The notes beneath the pieces were generated by a model. The model ran no database searches, had not been told where the DNA came from, and saw only the letters and a list, made by a program, of their open reading frames with translations. From assembly GCA_032718475.1 (NCBI GenBank), contig JAUCBJ010009011.1, positions 1 through 61,074 on the forward strand: a stretch of DNA of 61,074 bases, in the 5' to 3' direction. Source of the DNA: Nemertoderma westbladi (lineage: Eukaryota; Xenacoelomorpha; Nemertodermatida; Nemertodermatidae). Positions 22,560-32,059 of the stretch are shown here, piece by piece (positions within the stretch are counted from its first letter, which is position 1; every line of letters begins with the position of its first letter). The translations under genes and the position numbers were made by a program.

Positions 22560-22800
22560 GAAAATATATTTTTTAAAAAATTAAAAAGTGCCCATATTGG
22601 GGAAAAAAAAATATATTCCCCAAATACGGGCACTTAACATTGTATTTCATTGTACATAACATTGTACATAACATGTACATACATAACATTGTTAGTACCG
22701 TTTCTCGCCTCAAAATGCCATCTAATATAGTGCCATTCGCAGCTGCATAGACATTACATACATTAAATTACACCCTAATATGGGCACTTTCCGAATTTTT
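22560..22800. repeat. Subterminal CCCAAATATGGGCAC-like repeats
   Basis: Copies related to the TIR core occur at 22587-22602 (GTGCCCATATTGGGG, inverted), 22618-22634 (CCCCAAATACGGGCACTT) and 22771-22788 (CCCTAATATGGGCACTTT). On the right side there is one near 30628 (CCCAAAAACGGGCACC) and one next to the right TIR. Such subterminal copies are usually transposase-binding sites, which is inferred here. Confidence 0.6.
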
Positions 22801-23231
22801 AAAAAAATTCACATTTTAACTGTTTCAAAATAACAGTTAAAATGTTAAAACATAACAACAACAATGAACACATTAATGATATTAATATTATTATATTATA
22901 TTATTATTATTACACATTATTATTATATTGAATTGCATTTAAAATTGTAATTAAATTATATACATTTAAATTTATACAACAGGTGTATTTTACGATACTG
23001 CATTTAAGGATACCGTATTTGATATTGCATAGATAGATATTGCATTTAAAGATACTGCATTTAAATGGATGTTTAAGATACTGACTGAATTTAAAGAAAG
23101 ATCATAGCCTAACCAAAACATAACAATTCAAAAAATATGAGAAGGAGAACAAACAATAACAAATACCTAAACAAAACAAAACAACGCTGAACGCATGAGT
23201 TTAATACACAGTATATAGTGGTACAACTATA

Positions 23232-24970
23232 TTAGCCACAAAATTTTTTGCAAATATCACAAATATAATCTTCCTCAGCTTCAATATATGTTGATGCAAT
23301 GCACCGATCACACGCCCACCTTGAACATATATCACAGCCAGCCCAGTCTGTATCTCTGCCTTGACCATCATCACCACAAATGTAACAGATTGATTCGTCA
23401 ATGTCGGAGTCAGAATCAATTATTGAACTATGGGCTTTACCCTTTCCACATCCCTTAGCCTTAGTAGTACTGGCTTTCTTTTTGTTACCTTTCTCTTGTA
23501 GTTTGCGCATTTTCTTTGCTTGGATTTCCTCGACTCGACGTTGCTCAGCCTCCATTCCACTGAATACTTTGTCAGAAGTTAGAACTCGCGCTTTTGTCTT
23601 TAAACGTATTGGCCGCTTTTTTCCCTGAGGAATGTAATCAACTGCAGGTTGAAAAACGCTAGCATAGCTCTCTGAGATTACACCATATGTAACCAAGGGA
23701 TTCTGCAGAACTGATGTCAGATGACCAGAATTTGAAAGTCCACTGGAACCCGGACGTGGACCTAGTCCAGTTGACGTTGATGGAATAGTGTAAGGTATTG
23801 GTATAACTGGTCTCTCTGAGACTTGTGGTTGCTGAAAGATGGGAGCAATAAGCTGATCATTCCATAATTGTGATGAATTGTCAAGTGGATGATGACAGGA
23901 CTCAGCAGTCGTGACAGTGCATGTTATAGAACTTGAAAGTCTACTGGAACCTGGATGTGGACCTAGTCCAGTTGAGGTTGATGGAATAGTGTATGGTAGA
24001 ACTGGTCCCACTGCATGTGATTGCTGAAAGTTGGGAGTGATGAGCTGATCATTCAATAGTTGTGATGAATTGCCAAGTGGATGATGACAGGATTCATCAG
24101 TAGTGACAGTAGATGTTATAGAACTTGAAAGTCCACTGTAACCTGGATTAGTGACTGTGGCAAGTTGATCGAGCTGATTAAGCTGATTCAGTAAGTTGAT
24201 GTCAATTGGTGCTGAGATATCACCAGTAGTGCTTGAACGTGTTGAAATCGATATCAGAGACGAGGATGCAGTAGTTGTTGTCACAGCAATGGTGCAGGTG
24301 GTTGACACAGAACTTCCAGTTGATATAGGCATCAAATCCACATCAGCACTATCAATGAGGCCAGAGTGGATCAGCTGTGTCTTATCGATGCTGTTTGGAT
24401 CGAATGGAACAAGTCCTTCTCCCCTAAACCCTGCTTTGATGTTCTTTCTTGTCATGGATTCATCTAATGGAATTCGCAGCATCCGCGGTATATCTGTTTT
24501 CGATATCCACTTTGATCCTCTCAAGCATTGCCCAATGTTTACAAGCTTTGACAGACAGGACTTGAAGCTCTTATACACTGCAACGTCCAGTGGTTGCGTC
24601 ACATGTGTAGAATTGGGAACGAAAGTAATTAGTAGAACATTGTTAATACGTGCCATACGAATTAGATCAACGTTCAAGTGTGGACCACAACTATCTAACG
24701 TCAGAATGTTGACAACGCCTTGTTTCTCGATCTTGTGCTTCAGGAAGAGCTTGGAGAAATATTTGACCATCAAGTCGCCATCTATAAACCCTGACTCAGA
24801 CCGGCCATACACTGCTCAACAGGTCCATTCTTGGCATAATTTCCACCAGGAAAGGCACCCTTGAATATGATGAATGGTGGCATGTCATTCCCACTGGCAT
24901 TAACAGTACAGCCAGCACTTACATGTTCACCAATGCCAGCCTTCAGCTTTGTGGCGCGAGTTAATTTCTT
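23232..24970 (-). pseudogene. pogo-like transposase, C-terminal part with PHD-like Cys cluster
   Basis: Continues the transposase beyond the gypsy insertion: VNASGNDMPPFIIFKGAF, then a one-base frame break near 24812, then YGRSESGFID. ILTLDSCGPHLN carries the second catalytic Asp, and NSTHVTQPLDVAVYKSFK the third. A long Ser/Thr-rich region follows with two tandem copies of an ~80-residue unit (SCHHPL..SSQL.NDQLI...TIPSTSTGLGP). The last ~50 residues form a Cys cluster, CYICGDD..CDICSRWACDRC..YICDIC, like a PHD finger in which the usual His is replaced (WAC). The open frame begins at a GTG, which is not a real start. PHD-like tails may bind chromatin, but that is inferred. Confidence 0.75.
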
Positions 24971-25116
24971 TGTTGGAGGGAAAGGTGTAAAGGTTCTGAC
25001 AAACTGTTTTATTATCTTCTCTCTAGTGGTATATAAATGAAACTGTAAGTGAGATTAGTAGATATATTTACATGCGCCATCCTGCGGTTGATATTAGTAT
25101 TTGTATTAGTCTAACA
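24971..25116 (-). repeat. gypsy 3' LTR
   Basis: 146 bp, identical by eye to 29519-29664. Read on the minus strand it begins TGTTAGACTA and ends CCCTCCAACA, with a TATATA-like stretch and an AATAAAA polyadenylation signal inside. It is unusually short for a gypsy LTR. Confidence 0.92.
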
Positions 25117-25128
25117 ATACCCCCTCGC
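25117..25128 (-). promoter_or_regulatory. gypsy polypurine tract
   Basis: On the minus strand GCGAGGGGGTAT abuts the 3' LTR, the site where plus-strand DNA synthesis is primed in LTR elements. Confidence 0.65.
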
Positions 25129-25218
25129 AATGAATGATACTTGCACTAACGTAACGCTAAGTTTGTATAACACACTCATGCAAATATATCTCGCGTAATT
25201 ATTTAATAATATATATAT

Positions 25219-26229
25219 CTAAATATGTATAGTGTATTGTTTTCCACTTCTTAAAGTTTTTGTAACCGTATTAGTTCGTGGTGGATGATCTGTGTTCTGC
25301 GATACGGGTTGTATTATTTCTTCCCTTTCTCCTTCTCGACGTTGATGTGTCATTCCTTCTTGTAAACGACTTAATCTTGGTTGTCTATTTGTAGATGGAG
25401 GAAGTTGTAGACGTGTTCTTCTTTCTTCTTGATGTATCCACGGGGTGTTTCTTCTTCGTAGCTGATTTACGTTCCTTTTCAACTCGATATCTCCAATGCG
25501 AACTTTATACACTCGTGATCCTTGGTGAGCTATAATTTTCCCCGGTAACCAATGTTCTACAACCTGACCTCTTCCTTGCTTTGCGTAATTCTTTACCCAC
25601 ACAGCTTCGCCCGTGTCGAATTTTCCTTTTGTTTCTGTGTGAGGATTGACCGGATAGTTGATTAATCGTTGTAATCGGTTTTTAATCTGCGCTTTAAATA
25701 TTGTCGCATTTGGTGTAAAACCTGTAGGTGAGTAAATGGAATTTCTATCTTGTAATAGAAAGTCACTTATGCGATCGTACATTGGTTTATCATTTCCTTG
25801 TTTCTTGAGCGATTGTTTCATCGTTTGTACCATTCGTTCAGCTGCTCCATTTGATGATGGTGAATATGGTGCTGACGTCCAATGTGTAATTCCATTGTTG
25901 GTAAAGAATGTTTCAATCTCATTTGAAACGAATTGAGGTCCATTATCCGTAAATATAATTTCCGGTACTCCAATGAAAGATAGAATATTCTTCAATTGGG
26001 AAATTACTGCAGTGGATGTTGTAGTTTTCATTAATCGTATGTCTTTCCAACCTGAATAAACATCAACTAATCCTAATAGCTGACATCCTTCCAATTCTGC
26101 TAAGTCTATGTGGACTCTTTGGAAAGGTTCAGTTGACTTTTGTAATGGCGTGTACGTCTTTGATGGCGAATTGGCAAATTGCTGACAAGCAATGCATGAC
26201 TGTATGTAAAGTTTGATATCTTCTGCCAT
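25219..26229 (-). CDS. gypsy integrase (downstream of an in-frame stop)
   Basis: Integrase inserts the cDNA into the genome. This stretch is in the same frame as the upstream gag-pol, separated only by TAG at 26236-26238. It has the second half of the zinc-binding module (CIACQQ), the DDE core (VHIDLAEL, FTDNGPQFVS, SNGAAERMVQTMK with intact Asp, Asp and Glu) and a C-terminal module around GEAVWVKNYAKQGRG and WLPGKIIAHQG. The ATG at 26229 is internal to the domain, so it is unlikely to be the native start. A basic, Arg-rich tail ends at 25219. Intact apart from the upstream stop. Confidence 0.88.
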   Translation of the reverse strand: MAEDIKLYIQSCIACQQFANSPSKTYTPLQKSTEPFQRVHIDLAELEGCQLLGLVDVYSGWKDIRLMKTTTSTAVISQLKNILSFIGVPEIIFTDNGPQFVSNEIETFFTNNGITHWTSAPYSPSSNGAAERMVQTMKQSLKKQGNDKPMYDRISDFLLQDRNSIYSPTGFTPNATIFKAQIKNRLQRLINYPVNPHTETKGKFDTGEAVWVKNYAKQGRGQVVEHWLPGKIIAHQGSRVYKVRIGDIELKRNVNQLRRRNTPWIHQEERRTRLQLPPSTNRQPRLSRLQEGMTHQRREGEREEIIQPVSQNTDHPPRTNTVTKTLRSGKQYTIHI

Positions 26230-26235
26230 CCCTGG

Positions 26236-29200
26236 CTACCAACAAACTTCTGATGCTTGATGTACCATGCGTTTTTCACCAATATGAGCTGAATGAAGTT
26301 CATTTAGAATCTTCGTACGTAGTATTTCCGGAATAATAATACGCGTTCCATGTGTTATTATACCTTCATTAACTGCTAATTCATTTTCAATCGATTTGTA
26401 AAATCGTAATTGAGGTGTTCCTTTGATTCCATGAATACTTTCTCCACATTCAATAGCATTCTTTAGATGTCCTAAAGTACTATCAGTGTGTGTAGCTTCT
26501 CTGATATTTTGTTTACTTATAGGAAAGTCGTCAATAAGTTGTTTACGTTGTAAATCTATACTATGCAAATCAATATCGTCGTCGTAATATGTTGAAACTG
26601 ATGGCGGTGTAAGACGTGATAACGAATCTGTGATGTTCTCGTTTGATCTTACTGTCTCAACTGTGTAATCGTAAGCGGCTAACTCAACTGCCCAATGTTG
26701 TAATCGTGATATCGTTGTAACTGGTAATGATTTCGAAGGTGATAATATCCGTTTCAAAGGAGCATTATCTGTAATTAATTTGAATTTTCTTCCGAGCAGA
26801 TAGTGTTTGAATTTTCGTACACCAAATATTATTGCTAATCCTTCTCTATCTAACTGAGAATAAGCTTGTTGTCTTTTATCTAAGTTCTCAGATGCGAATG
26901 CAATCGGTTTAAATTCACCATCCTCGTCTTTTTGTCCAAGTATTGCTGATACTGTATATTCCGAAGCATCTGTTATAACTAATGGTATCCTATCTGGATT
27001 GTAATGGTGTAAAAGTGTTGCTTGCGCAATAGCTGTTTTAAGTAAGTTGTAACTTTCTGTAGCTTTCTCATTCCATGTAAATGTATTGCCTTGTAGTAAT
27101 TTATACAATGGATGGGATAATTCAGCATATTTGGGGATGTATTTTCGTAAATAATTCATTGTACCCATCACACTTTGTAATTCCTTTTTCGTGGAAGGTA
27201 TTTGTAACTCTTGTATTGCTGTCACTTTTCTTGGATCAGCCGTAAATCCCTTGTCATTTATTATGTGGCCACAGAATTCTATTTCTGTTTGCAGGAATTG
27301 ACATTTCTTGAGGCCTAAGGTTATCCCTGCTTGTTTGCATGCCTCAAAAACAGACTGTAATGTCTCGAAATGTTCCTGTATATTCGGTGATCCTATCAGA
27401 ATTTCATCAACATATGTTACTGATTTAGTTTCATGTAATACCCGGTTAACAACCTTTAAACATTTCGAAGCAGCAGGGGTGATCCCAAAGGGTAGTCTGG
27501 TTGGTTTCAATAAACCCAATGGTGTAGCTAATGTTAGTAACGTTTGACTGTTTTTATCTATGGGAAGCTGATTATATGCGGCTGCCATATCCAATTTTGA
27601 AAATATTTTGCTGCCTTGGAATTTCATAGATAACTCTTCAGTGGTTATGAGTGGAAATTGGTCTTCTATGAGGTAAGGATTAACTGTACTCTTGTAATCC
27701 CCACATATTCTCACTGAACCGTCTGGCTTTGGAGTTACCACCAAGGGTGTTGCCCATTCTATATTTTCGTTTAACTCAGGTGGAACTAATCTATGCTCTG
27801 CTATGTCGTGCTTTAACTGAGCAATGACCTTTTCCTTGAATGCCTGCGGTACCATTCTGGCCTGTAAAAATTTTGGTTTCGTATTCTCATCTTTTAAACG
27901 AATGCAGGTTTCTTGCCCTTTGTAACAGCCAATGCCTGTAAGAACGTCCCGATATTCTTCCAGTAAATTTTGTAGTCGTTTGTCGTAACCCTCAGAATTT
28001 ATCACTTGGTGTACCTTAGTAATATCCTGTTCTATCATGTCATCTATGCTGCAACCCATTAATTTCATTCGTTTGATCCAATACAAACCGAATAGTGGTA
28101 TGTGTTCACAATTTTCAGCAACAATAAGTGGCATTGCGATCAATTCTGGCGCATTCTCTATTTTCACTGTAACATAAATTACGCCTCGTATTTCCGCAAT
28201 CCCTTTGCAAAATCCTCGTAATTTTGATGTACATTCATGTAATTGTTCAATGCTGAATTTGTTTTTGTATATTTCGTATGATATGACACTGTGTTTTGCC
28301 CCTGGATCAAATTCCATTGTAAGAGGTATTTCATTAATTCGTGTTTGTAACACGATCGAATCCACTTTTGGAAGCTGTACTTTATCTATGGTATGTGGAT
28401 CGCTTATTTCCGTACTTTGCAAATATATGTTATCGTTGTTTCCTTCATTGTTATCTCCCATAACATTCTCAATGTCTACAGCATGGGATGTAGGTTTTTT
28501 GTCCTGAAAGCGAACACTTTTAGTCTTTTGTTTTTTAATGCACGCTTTTTCTACATGACCTTTTATGTTGCAAAATGAGCAAACAATGTTAGGATTTAGT
28601 CGACAATGGTTTGATTTGTGTCCTTGTTTCCCACACCGATAACATGTTATAGAATATTGATTGTAATTTTCTGTAGATTTGTAAGGTTTATATGAAGGAG
28701 ATCTTACCTTTGTATGGCGATATTTATCTTTCGGAAATCCTGAACTTTGTGTAGTGACGCGAAACGTGTCAAATTCTGGTCTCCTACCTGATTGTGCCAC
28801 TTTATATGCCTCTTCATAATTTTTTGCTGTAACCAAAGCTTCTGAAAATGAAATGTCTTTCGCGTGTATTAGTTCTGCTGCAACATGTTCGTCTCGTACC
28901 CCAGCAATTAGTTGTTCTCGTAAACGGTCATCTAATGCTTCTTGAAATTCGCAATTTCTTGAAATATTTCTTAGACGTTTGGCAAAATCCGTGATGTTTT
29001 CTCCCGATGCCTGAGTCGCTTGTATGAATCGTTTTCTTTCGACTTCTTTTGATTTACCTTTTCTGAAATATTTTGTAAGTGATTTTTCTAAATTTTCGAA
29101 TGGTTCTTTAGAAATGTCTGCTGGAAACATCAAATCAGATAGTAAATCTAAAGTTTGTAAACCACAATTAGCGATGAACATGTTTGTTTCAGCCTGTAAT

Positions 29201-29361
29201 ATTTCGTTCGGTTCCATTAAATTTCCATCGGCTCTTCTCCATGTAGTTGTACGTAGAATTGTATTGAACATTAATAGATAAGTGTCCCATCTATCTGAAT
29301 CTGGATTAAATGCCTTGCAAATGTTTGTAAATTTAGTTCCCATTGCAGGTGCGTTTGCCAT
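26236..29361 (-). CDS. gypsy gag-pol polyprotein (gag, protease, RT, RNase H)
   Basis: The 1041-codon frame starts at ATG 29361, 140 bp after the primer site. It has a gag domain (about residues 10-200) and two CCHC knuckles (CYRCGKQGHKSNHC and CSFCNIKGHVEKAC). The protease-like motif FDPGAKHSVI starts near residue 351, where DTGA or DSGA is usual. RT motifs are KLDMAAAYNQLPI, LPFGITPAAS and TYVDEILIGS at about 650, and the last reads YVDE in place of YVDD. RNase H shows VITDASEYTVSAIL, LDREGLAI and LITDNAPLK. The frame ends in the HHCC region at a TAG following VCW, where the family normally has a second Trp. The DPG and YVDE changes may impair enzymes even though the frame is open. Confidence 0.9.
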   Translation of the reverse strand: MANAPAMGTKFTNICKAFNPDSDRWDTYLLMFNTILRTTTWRRADGNLMEPNEILQAETNMFIANCGLQTLDLLSDLMFPADISKEPFENLEKSLTKYFRKGKSKEVERKRFIQATQASGENITDFAKRLRNISRNCEFQEALDDRLREQLIAGVRDEHVAAELIHAKDISFSEALVTAKNYEEAYKVAQSGRRPEFDTFRVTTQSSGFPKDKYRHTKVRSPSYKPYKSTENYNQYSITCYRCGKQGHKSNHCRLNPNIVCSFCNIKGHVEKACIKKQKTKSVRFQDKKPTSHAVDIENVMGDNNEGNNDNIYLQSTEISDPHTIDKVQLPKVDSIVLQTRINEIPLTMEFDPGAKHSVISYEIYKNKFSIEQLHECTSKLRGFCKGIAEIRGVIYVTVKIENAPELIAMPLIVAENCEHIPLFGLYWIKRMKLMGCSIDDMIEQDITKVHQVINSEGYDKRLQNLLEEYRDVLTGIGCYKGQETCIRLKDENTKPKFLQARMVPQAFKEKVIAQLKHDIAEHRLVPPELNENIEWATPLVVTPKPDGSVRICGDYKSTVNPYLIEDQFPLITTEELSMKFQGSKIFSKLDMAAAYNQLPIDKNSQTLLTLATPLGLLKPTRLPFGITPAASKCLKVVNRVLHETKSVTYVDEILIGSPNIQEHFETLQSVFEACKQAGITLGLKKCQFLQTEIEFCGHIINDKGFTADPRKVTAIQELQIPSTKKELQSVMGTMNYLRKYIPKYAELSHPLYKLLQGNTFTWNEKATESYNLLKTAIAQATLLHHYNPDRIPLVITDASEYTVSAILGQKDEDGEFKPIAFASENLDKRQQAYSQLDREGLAIIFGVRKFKHYLLGRKFKLITDNAPLKRILSPSKSLPVTTISRLQHWAVELAAYDYTVETVRSNENITDSLSRLTPPSVSTYYDDDIDLHSIDLQRKQLIDDFPISKQNIREATHTDSTLGHLKNAIECGESIHGIKGTPQLRFYKSIENELAVNEGIITHGTRIIIPEILRTKILNELHSAHIGEKRMVHQASEVCW

Positions 29362-29500
29362 TCTCGTAAGTTTGTACCGTAATTTGAGTTTGAGTTACAC
29401 AATCACAATTAATTATCAAAGTTAATTTGATTTGTAAGATTTCAAATTGTAATTTGAAATTAAATTATGTAATTAATATATGTAAAATGTGAATGTGAAT

Positions 29501-29517
29501 CTGTACTCGCAGCGCCA
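29501..29517 (-). promoter_or_regulatory. gypsy tRNA primer-binding site
   Basis: On the minus strand, TGGCGCTGCGAGTACAG starts one base after the 5' LTR. It has the obligatory TGG complementary to a tRNA CCA tail. The cognate tRNA cannot be named from this window. Confidence 0.8.
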
Positions 29518-29518
29518 A

Positions 29519-29664
29519 TGTTGGAGGGAAAGGTGTAAAGGTTCTGACAAACTGTTTTATTATCTTCTCTCTAGTGGTATATAAATGAAACTGTAAGTGA
29601 GATTAGTAGATATATTTACATGCGCCATCCTGCGGTTGATATTAGTATTTGTATTAGTCTAACA
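29519..29664 (-). repeat. gypsy 5' LTR
   Basis: 146 bp, identical by eye to 24971-25116. It precedes the primer site and gag in the element's own orientation. Confidence 0.92.
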
Positions 29665-30290
29665 TTCTTCACTGGAATCACCACCTTCGTTGTGTCCTTT
29701 GACAGGTCTATGGAAGTTTCATCAAAGTTCCACAAACAGTCGGGATGGATAATATCCAGAAAACCACCTGGTTTTGAAACAGCTATGCCAGCATCAATCA
29801 GTTCCTTTCTAACCATTCTGAAATAGTCACGGATATCATCAACTGTGACTGAAACTCGGCCTTTGTCCTGCCGTGCTGGATTTCTCAGCTTTAGATCAGG
29901 GTGACATTTTATAAATCCTTGAAACCAGTGATATTGGTGCGAATGATTATTATCAAACACGGGTGTATCATATTTCCCATGTTGAACATTGGCACTGTCT
30001 ACACAACGTGCATTAACATTACTATCCCTGGTGTCATTGGGTACCCCCGTATTGCAACATACTCCACATACGCTGCTAGAGCTGATTCATCTTCCTCAGA
30101 CAAGATCGTTGGAGCACCCAATTTGCAGTCAAGTTTTACTTTCCCGTGGACTCGATTTTGTAATGTAGTGCGAGGCACTCCCCAATCACGACCAGCAGTT
30201 TTGATGGGTACTTTCTTGTTTATAACTTCATCGTAGGCTGTTAACATGTCTCGGTTATCCCACTGTCGCCTTTTCGCAATAATAAAACTT
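29665..30290 (-). pseudogene. pogo-like transposase, N-terminal part
   Basis: Minus strand: a helix-turn-helix DNA-binding region (DNRDMLTAYDEVINKKV, AGRDWGVPRTTLQNRV) like the Psq/CENP-B HTH of pogo transposases, then 'AIRGYPMTPGIV'. A one-base frame break near 30000 leads into WFQGFIKCHPDLKLRNP and LWNFDETSIDL, whose Asp is the first of the DDD triad. Coding stops at the gypsy target site, after PVK, and resumes at 24970. The likely start lies upstream of 30247, so the ATG there is probably internal. Confidence 0.75.
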
Positions 30291-30403
30291 CAATATATAA
30301 CAGAATAAATAATACCAGAACAGAAGTTATAGTTCATATCCGTACCGTTGGTATTTTCGTATTGCAAAAATAAGACTATAAGTATGATATACCCTATGTT
30401 ATT

Positions 30404-30530
30404 GAGATATTGTTTATTGTTTTGGTTAGAAAAGCCCACCACTGTAACCTGCTCCTTTCCGTTAATTAAGTAATGGAGATTAGTTTATTGTTTTGGTTAG
30501 AAAACACCACCACTGTAACACCACCGGTAC
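30404..30530. repeat. Duplicated MITE-related segment
   Basis: TTTATTGTTTTGGTTAGAAAA(G/C)..CACCACTGTAAC occurs twice in tandem here. It matches the inner part of the MITE at 56089-56335 (TAGTTTATTGTTTTGATTAA, then CCACTGTGACCTGCTCC). This is a partial third copy of that family. Confidence 0.6.
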
Positions 30531-30789
30531 GCATATGAATGATAACCAGAACAGATATTGTAATTTACAAAATAAAGAGAGGTGCCTATATTATGGTAAC
30601 GTTTTTGATTGCTCATGATTCCTACCCAAAAACGGGCACCACGTACTAACTACAGAACGGAGTTGTGCTAAGGCCTAACCTATGTTGTTTCTGCAAGAAG
30701 TATATATTCAATATCTAAAAACACCACATACAACTATGATGGACCTACAGAATTGTGATTCAGCCTATGGTGCAATAAAATAGCCTACT

Positions 30790-31140
30790 ACTAAAATAGC
30801 CAATCGCGGCTAAACATTTCCAAACACTCGTTTGCAAATAGAGTAGTGCCCATCTGGAACTCTCTTCCATCACATGTAGTAGATTCGGTATCAGTACAAG
30901 TTTTTACACGTAGATTATTAGGTGTCGATTTTTTGCAGTGGTGTCAATTTGACCGTTTTATGTAGTTTACTTAGAGAACGGTTTTATGTTTTATTTTTAT
31001 TTTCTCAAATGTAAATATAATGGCCCCTATAAGTGCCGAGTGCCTAGGTGGTCTTCCCCCTCTTATAATTACTTTTAATTTTAAATACGTAATTAACATG
31101 GTGCAACAAAATAAATGTATATCGTTCTTATTGTCAACTA
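30790..31140 (+). mobile_element. LINE 3' end fragment
   Basis: Encodes the terminal LINE motif FANRVVPIWNSLPSHVVDS followed by FTRRLLGVDFLQW and a stop. An AATAAA lies near 31110. It is similar in kind to the fragment at 606-1115 but not identical. Lies within the pogo-like element, so it inserted into it or was captured by it. Confidence 0.65.
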
Positions 31141-31494
31141 TACAGTACCGGTGATGTAATAATGTTCAATACCCGTTTTATAACATTTAATTTAAATTTA
31201 CTATTCTATGTTGCAGTGCCTCATTGTGGTTCACTTTATATCTGATGATTTTAATTGAAGTTAATTAAAGAGTGTATGAAACTGAAACTACTGTCGCTCG
31301 AGATTTCAGGCGACAGAAAAGCATCAGCTGATTTTCCCCAACAATTTATTGCATCATTACAGGCCCCAGGTCAAATAGCTGTTGACTAAACTTAAAAAGG
31401 GGTAAGTGGTCAACTTAGAAAACCTCATTTTGAATACTCAATACGAAAATTCAGCCAGATATATCAAAAAATGTTCAAGGGTGACCATATTTGG

Positions 31495-31520
31495 GTGTGC
31501 CTATATTCGGGTGTTGACGG
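31495..31520. repeat. Right TIR of the pogo-like element
   Basis: Ends ...CGGGTGTTGACGG directly before TA. Complementary to 22411-22436, with a further CCATATTTGGGTG word just inside. Confidence 0.8.
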
Positions 31521-32055
31521 TACAGTTTATGCAGTATTATATTGTACCACAGCAGTCTGTTAGGCTACTCTGGACAAAACGATATTGTAGGAGGGATATT
31601 ATAAACTTTGGGTGAGAGCAAGGAGTATAAGGTATAGCTCGCTTATTCTATAATATTATGGATTTACCATCAATTAATACTATGAGGTTTTATAGTTCGA
31701 ACTATCGAGAGAGTTCACCATTTATACACATGGGAGAAGCTATTATCTGTCTTTTTGAAGTAGAACATCCGAATTTGATGAAGAGTTTACTTCTACGATC
31801 CAGGATTTAAACAATCCATGTGATGTAGCTGGCTGTGTTGAAGCAGAATATGAAGAAAGCTACGAAGAAGGCATTGAACCTCCGGTACATCCTGTTACAT
31901 CATGTATTAACGACAAACAGTATAGCAGTGATGATGACAATGCATTGTTAATCTTTGTGGATAAGTCTAAGGTTTGTATAACATATGAATATTCCTACCT
32001 TATCACCGCTTTTTGTATTTTAGTTTAGTGATACTACAAATAATAAAGCACTGTA
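31521..32055. other. Spacer with a short unexplained open segment
   Basis: 31660-31990 has two plus-strand open pieces, the second acidic and ending at AAG|GTTTGT, a possible splice donor. They match no family I recognise, and a frame change separates them. Confidence 0.3.
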
Positions 32056-32059
32056 TCCA

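Larger units (their letters stand above)
24971..29664 (-). mobile_element. Ty3/gypsy LTR retrotransposon, 4.7 kb, nearly intact
   Basis: Flanked by identical 146-bp LTRs (24971-25116 and 29519-29664, TG..CA ends) and by a 5-bp target duplication TTCTT (24966-24970 and 29665-29669). Transcribed on the minus strand with order gag, protease, RT, RNase H, integrase, which defines Ty3/gypsy. A tRNA primer site and a G-rich polypurine tract are present at the expected positions. The only coding lesion seen is one in-frame TAG between RNase H and integrase. Identical LTRs imply a recent insertion, into an already existing pogo-like transposon. Confidence 0.92.
22411..31520 (-). mobile_element. pogo/Tigger-like DNA transposon, split by a gypsy element
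   Basis: Ends match as imperfect TIRs of about 26 bp: CCGTCAACACCC(A/G)AATAT at 22411 and its complement ending at 31520. Each is bordered by TA (22409-22410 and 31521-31522), the target duplication of Tc1/mariner/pogo elements. The minus strand encodes the transposase in two parts, 30290-29665 and 24970-23232, separated by the gypsy insertion 24971-29664. Removing that insertion leaves about 4.4 kb. Several frame breaks make the transposase inactive. A LINE 3' end and a MITE-like repeat lie inside the right portion. Confidence 0.8.
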
